Of a stretch of DNA of 9,744 bases, positions 7,001 through 9,744 are shown piece after piece. How positions within the stretch are numbered: position 1 is the first letter of the stretch; each line of letters begins with the position of its first letter. The notes under the pieces were generated by a model. It worked only from the letters and a program-made list of their open reading frames with translations. It was not told where the DNA came from and did no database searches. This stretch comes from Acidimicrobiales bacterium (GTDB lineage: Bacteria > Actinomycetota > Acidimicrobiia > Acidimicrobiales > Aldehydirespiratoraceae): positions 1 through 9,744 of the forward strand of contig BQJV01000087.1 in NCBI GenBank assembly GCA_021604885.1, given 5' to 3'. The position numbers were made by a program, and so were the translations under genes.

Positions 7001-7238
7001 GGTCGCGATCTGGAAGTGCGAGAACGGCGTGATGCGATGCGTGGAACACATCCTCGACGTGAACATGGCCGACCCGGTGATCGGCGGCGCCCAGCACTCG
7101 CAGAACTACACGCCCGCCGACAACGTGCAACGAGACGTGGAGGGACGCACCCGCACCGTCGCCAACCGCGTCCAGAAGTCGAGCCAACGACTCGTCGACT
7201 TCATGCAGAAGCACACCGTCGGCCCCTGCGACGGCTGA
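4083..7238 (+). CDS. Large exported modular protein of unknown function
   Basis: I do not recognise a family for this 1051-residue protein. A signal peptide at 1-30 (RPR, then a hydrophobic core at 7-25, likely cleavage after ASQA) leads into an acidic ectodomain to about residue 470. That domain carries four cysteines (208, 248, 360, 438) and Trp/Gly/Asp-rich motifs such as VVDIWGG and WHISHFVNGG. Residues 478-504 hold five STGSD repeats, and an acidic segment precedes one membrane helix at 538-557. A Thr/Pro linker (about 573-592) follows, then an alanine- and charge-rich coiled coil (597-660 and 683-800) broken by PPPNEDD. C596 and C801 lie exactly at its two ends. The C-terminal part (806-1051) has CDGGC (822-826), Gly/Ala-rich hydrophobic stretches (877-949) and further cysteines at 850, 969, 979, 986 and 1049. 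No sortase motif or catalytic motif is evident. A stop-transfer helix would put the second half in the cytoplasm, which conflicts with its Thr/Pro linker and cysteines. A cell-surface structural or adhesive role is a guess. Confidence 0.85.
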   Translation: MRPRVGISLFTIATLLASLGLASLGAASQAGAPEPVRPQGAGLFDVLESLANGRSDLIAESGELEAFSPFGAPASDDTGQATLTDTFHFRTNIGDMAVFNDLDFDGSPDVTGDDLRRFGFDDADMTMPLNGPRLEVFDQFAPVMPTDGFEGGDMPWSGLDLAFDPMTPGTLFDRPVIGVPPPDGMFPTGVVDIWGGRIMGGLPVDGECDGQVHELGVTTLNMGGEAWPSPAAVYDLFGGASHAWVLRCDPYWHISHFVNGGSQFNQMPTSTVGLIFDDIFIGITDGSEMAGAMSHRSFAFRTPASGGYQPSNTIATSHPHVPEMSEANPPYLVGTPVMSAYDPLAFPVTHTLDGTNSGSCAEEWTTTYELYAGMQSDARSDALDVSLYQFDTGQLSFGIATLTDGLSIETTGDAPSYRERYMLGSEGSYDFFAGDLECNYTSTIDSSFLDDLQTGITTWFDDLVETGTDGSTDGGDDSTGSDSTGSDTDSTGSDSTGSDSTGSDSGTDGDGDGDSSDTATTDGSEPEGTTETEDDPIWPWISLITGVVIAVGGYFVSRTGGDDGGKDADGGTAPPPTTTTSGPTVATAAPVAEGPCDRIRRAYEAAKAEAEAKRAEAEQAETDANEAEQDATDARNDANEAGKNAEDAKNDRDKAERDRDRPPPNEDDTWIEDSETGERITSRDLRLRREAAGEAWDRYRDDPSQESAEQTEQDWEDLDEPGARDERREADDMDQAAKQKKLEDAEQALNDAEREMNEANEAADKAEQEARDARDAADKADQEADDAEARAAEWKRALDECLGLKDGPGTKWGGPMGTGEDCDGGCFPEGNVERRVIDTFSERVLINYWCTVMPDGAEGVHEGQRISGELAWYRDMFATGSAAISVGGAIKGTVSRGVGDAVEAGVSGGATVAGEKLGIDIPTSIFQVPVVALEGAAAVGSSIIGAFSRWIQRNHVSFRAEWGYVSQQCDLTWVAIWKCENGVMRCVEHILDVNMADPVIGGAQHSQNYTPADNVQRDVEGRTRTVANRVQKSSQRLVDFMQKHTVGPCDG
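5514..5594 (+). repeat. In-frame 15-bp repeats encoding STGSD
   Basis: Five copies of an AGCACGGG(G/C)TCGGAC-like 15-bp unit encode STGSD at residues 478-482, 483-487, 490-494, 495-499 and 500-504. TD is inserted between copies 2 and 3. The flanks are Asp/Gly/Ser/Thr-rich. The unit is a multiple of three, so copy-number change would alter stalk length without a frameshift. Confidence 0.85.
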
Positions 7239-7245
7239 CCAGTTT

Positions 7246-7270
7246 GGACAGTGGGGTCAGACACCTGTCC
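7246..7270 (+). repeat. REP-like element related to the 2530-2562 repeat
   Basis: GGACAG (7246-7251) pairs perfectly with CTGTCC (7265-7270). Between them lies GGGGTCAGACACC (7253-7265), which shares GGGGTCAGAC exactly, in the same orientation, with the core at 2537-2546. It starts 8 bp after the stop of the 1051-residue protein gene, in the 97-bp gap before the sigma factor. It could fold into a hairpin and weaken read-through, but no T-run follows. No transposase is adjacent. Confidence 0.6.
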
Positions 7271-7335
7271 ATTCTCCGCGGCCTCACCTGAGCGGACGCG
7301 TCACACATTCCGGTCGCTCATGGCTCTCCTAGGTT

Positions 7336-7839
7336 GTGGGTGCCGTGCGCGAACCCGATCACCTCGAGGTGGTTGACGGGACGAGCGATCGATTCGATCG
7401 CTTCGTCACCGAGGTCGAACCGCCGCTTCGCCGTGCGCTGGTTGCCGCCTATGGGGCGGACGTCGGACGCGAGGCGGCCGCCGACGCCCTCGCGTGGGCG
7501 TGGGAGAACTTCGACCGCCTGCGGGCGATGACCAACCCTGGTGGGTATTTGTACCGAGTCGGGCAGTCGTCGACTCGGCGAGGGCGCCGCGATCGCAGGC
7601 GAACCGAATTGCGCGTCGTCGACGGCGCACAGGAGGACCGGCTCCCGGTGGAGCCGGCCCTCGCTGAGGCGCTCGCCCGCCTCACACCGTCCCAGCGCGC
7701 TGCCGTCCTCCTGATCGACGGTTGGGGCGTCACCCTGCAGGAAGCGGCCGACACGATGGGCGCCCGCGTGTCGACCGTGCGCACCCATCGCCGCCGCGCC
7801 CTCGACAAGCTCCGCATCGATCTGGGGGTCGACCCGTGA
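7336..7839 (+). CDS. ECF-type (sigma-70 family) RNA polymerase sigma factor
   Basis: The 167-residue protein has the two-domain ECF layout. A sigma-2-like region at about 20-88 includes DALAWAWENFDRLR and NPGGYLYRVGQSSTRR, the diverged promoter-melting and -10 recognition segment. A Pro/Glu linker (about 98-107) precedes a sigma-4 region at 108-163, with LTPSQRAAVLLIDGW followed by the helix-turn-helix VTLQEAADTMGARVSTVRTHRRRALDKLR. The start is uncertain. GTG at 7336 gives the longest form; GTG at 7345 and 7369 are in frame and would lose only non-conserved residues. No good Shine-Dalgarno is visible; TAGGTT at 7330-7335 is a possible -10. The stop overlaps the start of the next gene by GTGA, the usual layout of a sigma factor with its membrane regulator. 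Its target promoters are unknown; it may regulate itself. Confidence 0.87.
   Translation: MGAVREPDHLEVVDGTSDRFDRFVTEVEPPLRRALVAAYGADVGREAAADALAWAWENFDRLRAMTNPGGYLYRVGQSSTRRGRRDRRRTELRVVDGAQEDRLPVEPALAEALARLTPSQRAAVLLIDGWGVTLQEAADTMGARVSTVRTHRRRALDKLRIDLGVDP
7360..7371. repeat. 12-bp perfect palindrome CACCTCGAGGTG at the sigma gene start
   Basis: This is a self-complementary 12-mer with a central XhoI-like CTCGAG. It lies 24 bp inside the longest version of the sigma gene. If translation starts at GTG 7369, most of the palindrome becomes leader DNA and could be an operator. It may equally be a coincidence of codons. Confidence 0.35.
7384..7402. repeat. 19-bp palindrome AGCGATCG-ATT-CGATCGCT
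   Basis: Perfect 8-bp arms surround a 3-nt centre, inside the sigma gene where residues 17-23 (SDRFDRF) are encoded. The duplicated DRF codons partly explain it. As RNA it would form a strong hairpin near the translation start; as DNA it is a long dyad beside the 12-bp palindrome at 7360-7371. Confidence 0.4.
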
Positions 7840-9623
7840 ACGACGATCTCACCCGCCGACTCCGCGACGCCGCGGCTGCCCTCGACGACGCCGTCGAGCC
7901 GGTCACGGCCGAGGCGGCGCGGGGTCGAGCCCCCGCACGAGGGCCGTCGCGACGACCGATGCTCATCGGCGCCGCGGTCGCGCTCGCGGTCGTCGCTGTC
8001 GGCGGACTGCTCGTGCTCAACCGCGACGACTCGGCATCCGTGGACATTCTTCCCGTGGGAACGACGTCGACGACGAGCACCACAACGACGTCGACCACCA
8101 GCTCGACAACCACGGCACCGGCAACGCCGCCGGTCGACACGACCGGCCTCCCCGACGAGGGGTTCGCCGTCACGAACGGCGACGGGCTCATGCACCTCTA
8201 CGACGGGGCCGGCACCTTCCTCGCCGAGACCACGATCCCGGACGGACCCGACAACGACAGTTGGATGACGCTCGACTCCCGCACCGGATTGCTCGTCGAC
8301 ACCGAGCGACCGGCGGCGCTGGACGTGCCCGCGGGCTGCACGTCGGCTGCGGTCGGTCGTGACGGAGGCCGATGGGCGATCTGCGACGAGGGCCGCACGA
8401 TCCGCGTCTACTCCGGTGACGTTGTGTCCATGACGGTGCCCACTCCCGCTCCGGATCCGGACTGGACGAGCGACACCCTCGGTCGCTGGCGTTGGGTCGA
8501 CCCTTCCGGCCCTGTCCTCGCGTTGTGGGGTGGCGAGTGCGAAGTGCCCACGACATTTCTCGTTCAGGACGGCGCGATCATCGACGCGCCGGGCGTCGCA
8601 CTCTTGTCCGCTGTGCTCGCTCCCGGCAACGATTGGTGGGAGGCACCGGCGACCAAGCCGCTTGCGACAGACGGCGCGGACCTGATCATCGAGGTTCTTC
8701 CTGGGCTGTGCTCCTCCGAGACGGTTGCGCCAGGCGTCTACCTCGTCGATGACGAGCCCGTGCTGCTTGTTCCCTACGACGACGTCGCGCAACGTGCGAC
8801 ATGGTGGGTCCGCGGCTGCGCTGAGTGCGGGAACCGGCTCGAGGACGCCATAGTCACGGCCCTTGCCGATCTCGGGCTGGCCGGTTGCTGTGGCGAGCCG
8901 AGCCATGGCGGACCGAACGCCCGCGCCGGAGCGACCGTCGACGGCCAGGGGATCTTCATCTGGGCGGACGCGCATGCCGATGCCCGGACGTCGCACGGAA
9001 CCGGCCCGCGACTCCCCAGTCCGGACGGCTCGGCCCGTGACCGGATCGCTGTCGTCAGCAGCTCGAACCCGTCAGGGCTCGGCGAGACGATCGTGACGTT
9101 CAGCTGCAGCACCGACACCTTCTCGCTCGGGGGCGGCGACGTCGACACGATGGTCGGCCTGGCCGATGAACTGATCCCGCGGCTCGGCTGCGGACTCACC
9201 TCGCCGGTTCTCGTCGAGGACGCGGCCGACGACCGGCTCGAGGTGATGGCCGAGTGGCTGGCCACACACTTCACACCGGCCGGCTTCGGCCCTCGATGGG
9301 AGGCCGAACCGGCGGTCGTCGAGCAGGCAGTGTCGGCTCGGCTCGATGCTGGCTTCATCGTGGAGATCGACGTGATCCTCCTCGACGCGCTGTTCGAGGA
9401 CGTCGAGATCCCCGATGCGACACGCTACGAGCAGGACGGCTTCGTCGCCGGGATCGGCGAGGTGGACGGCATCACCGTGGCGACCTTCACCTGCGACGAC
9501 TACGTGGTGTCGCTGGCCAGCGACGAACCCATCCGCACCGATCTGGGCACGGTGCTCACCTCGATGGCAGAGGGCCTCGGCCGTTCGATCCCGTGCGAGA
9601 TCGGCGAGCCGGTCATCGGCTGA
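7836..9623 (+). CDS. Membrane sensor, probable anti-sigma partner of the ECF sigma factor
   Basis: The 595-residue protein starts at a GTG that overlaps the sigma factor stop (GTGA), implying translational coupling. It has a cytoplasmic segment of only about 41 residues (MNDDLTRRLRDAAAALDDAV, then an Arg-rich stretch), one membrane helix at 42-61 and a Thr/Ser linker at 76-93. A large ectodomain of about 495 residues follows, with twelve cysteines. These include C328xxC331, the pair C351-C352, and C424/C452 and C553/C587, which sit in two similar C-terminal segments. The position, orientation and single membrane pass fit an anti-sigma factor that senses an extracytoplasmic signal. However, the cytoplasmic part is shorter than a standard anti-sigma domain and lacks the zinc-binding HxxxCxxC motif. 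The ectodomain family is not recognised. Alternative reading: a surface protein that is merely co-expressed with the sigma factor. Confidence 0.85.
   Translation: MNDDLTRRLRDAAAALDDAVEPVTAEAARGRAPARGPSRRPMLIGAAVALAVVAVGGLLVLNRDDSASVDILPVGTTSTTSTTTTSTTSSTTTAPATPPVDTTGLPDEGFAVTNGDGLMHLYDGAGTFLAETTIPDGPDNDSWMTLDSRTGLLVDTERPAALDVPAGCTSAAVGRDGGRWAICDEGRTIRVYSGDVVSMTVPTPAPDPDWTSDTLGRWRWVDPSGPVLALWGGECEVPTTFLVQDGAIIDAPGVALLSAVLAPGNDWWEAPATKPLATDGADLIIEVLPGLCSSETVAPGVYLVDDEPVLLVPYDDVAQRATWWVRGCAECGNRLEDAIVTALADLGLAGCCGEPSHGGPNARAGATVDGQGIFIWADAHADARTSHGTGPRLPSPDGSARDRIAVVSSSNPSGLGETIVTFSCSTDTFSLGGGDVDTMVGLADELIPRLGCGLTSPVLVEDAADDRLEVMAEWLATHFTPAGFGPRWEAEPAVVEQAVSARLDAGFIVEIDVILLDALFEDVEIPDATRYEQDGFVAGIGEVDGITVATFTCDDYVVSLASDEPIRTDLGTVLTSMAEGLGRSIPCEIGEPVIG
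8061..8114 (+). repeat. Low-complexity Thr/Ser-coding tract
   Basis: This tract encodes residues 76-93 of the sensor protein, all Thr or Ser, just outside its membrane helix. It parallels the tract in the NTF2-like protein at 3720-3842 and probably spans the cell wall. Confidence 0.75.
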
Positions 9624-9644
9624 CGTTCCCGCCCACCCCGCTGG

Positions 9645-9650
9645 TAGAAC
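9645..9650 (+). promoter_or_regulatory. Candidate -10 element for yaaA (leaderless)
   Basis: TAGAAC ends 6 nt before the yaaA GTG at 9657, so transcription would start at the start codon itself. No Shine-Dalgarno is present, which fits a leaderless mRNA. The match to TATAAT is partial (TA-A--) and no clear -35 is visible. Confidence 0.38.
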
Positions 9651-9656
9651 AGAACG

Positions 9657-9744
9657 GTGCTGATCGTCGTCTCGCCCGCCAAGTCGCTCGACTTCGAGTC
9701 GAAGTTGCCCACGAAGAAGTTCTCCGAGCCACGTCTGCTCGACG
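9657..9744 (+). CDS. yaaA: YaaA/UPF0246 family protein (partial, N-terminus only)
   Basis: Only the first 29 residues are visible. They begin MLIVVSPAKSLDFESKLPTK, which closely follows the conserved N-terminus of the YaaA (DUF328/UPF0246) family, whose E. coli member begins MLILISPAKTLDYQSPL. E. coli YaaA is cytoplasmic, is induced by peroxide and limits intracellular free iron, reducing oxidative DNA damage. The start is GTG at 9657, 33 bp after the sensor gene stop. No ribosome binding site is visible, but TAGAAC just upstream suggests a leaderless transcript from its own promoter, not read-through from the sigma operon. The gene is cut by the right edge; full-length members are about 250 residues. 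Confidence 0.87.
   Translation, partial: MLIVVSPAKSLDFESKLPTKKFSEPRLLD

Noticed and set aside
4401..7214. A 937-codon open frame antisense to the large surface protein gene
   Set aside because: Long antisense frames are expected in GC-rich genes. The translation is low-complexity in Arg, Val, Leu, Gly and Ala without a domain, while the plus strand has a signal peptide, a strong ribosome binding site and a coherent architecture.
7246..7270. Rho-independent terminator
   Set aside because: The GGACAG/CTGTCC stem is short and no T-run follows, so the repeat-element reading is preferred, although it may still impede transcription.

Overview
The window is uniformly GC-rich and gene-dense. It has GTG starts, ATGA/GTGA stop-start overlaps, few recognisable ribosome binding sites and long Thr/Ser-rich linkers in exported proteins. 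Together with GGGGTCAGAC-type palindromes near gene ends, this suggests an actinobacterial chromosome, possibly Acidimicrobiia (Ilumatobacter-like). The taxon is an inference from style; no rRNA or other phylogenetic marker is present.

Left part (1-2502): a phenylalanine 4-monooxygenase gene, cut by the left edge, is transcribed leftward. A divergent Lrp/AsnC regulator gene faces it across 96 bp. The regulator's stop codon overlaps the start of a GlcD-type FAD-linked 2-hydroxyacid oxidase/dehydrogenase. The layout suggests a small amino-acid or hydroxy-acid catabolic unit under a local Lrp regulator.

Middle part (2503-4082): two leftward genes encode a membrane-anchored protein with a Ser/Thr linker and an NTF2-like ectodomain, then a short-chain dehydrogenase. 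The stop codon of the dehydrogenase lies inside a palindromic repeat. A second, related repeat lies at 7246-7270.

Right part (4083-9744): a large, unrecognised exported protein of 1051 residues has a signal peptide, ectodomain, STGSD repeats, membrane helix, alanine-rich coiled coil and a Cys-rich C-terminal domain. It is followed by an ECF-type sigma factor gene, which overlaps by GTGA a membrane protein that looks like its anti-sigma/sensor partner. The beginning of yaaA closes the window. The 1051-residue protein and the sensor are the least explained parts.

No RNA gene, CRISPR array, transposase gene or prophage gene was seen. There is no gene-free stretch longer than 100 bp.
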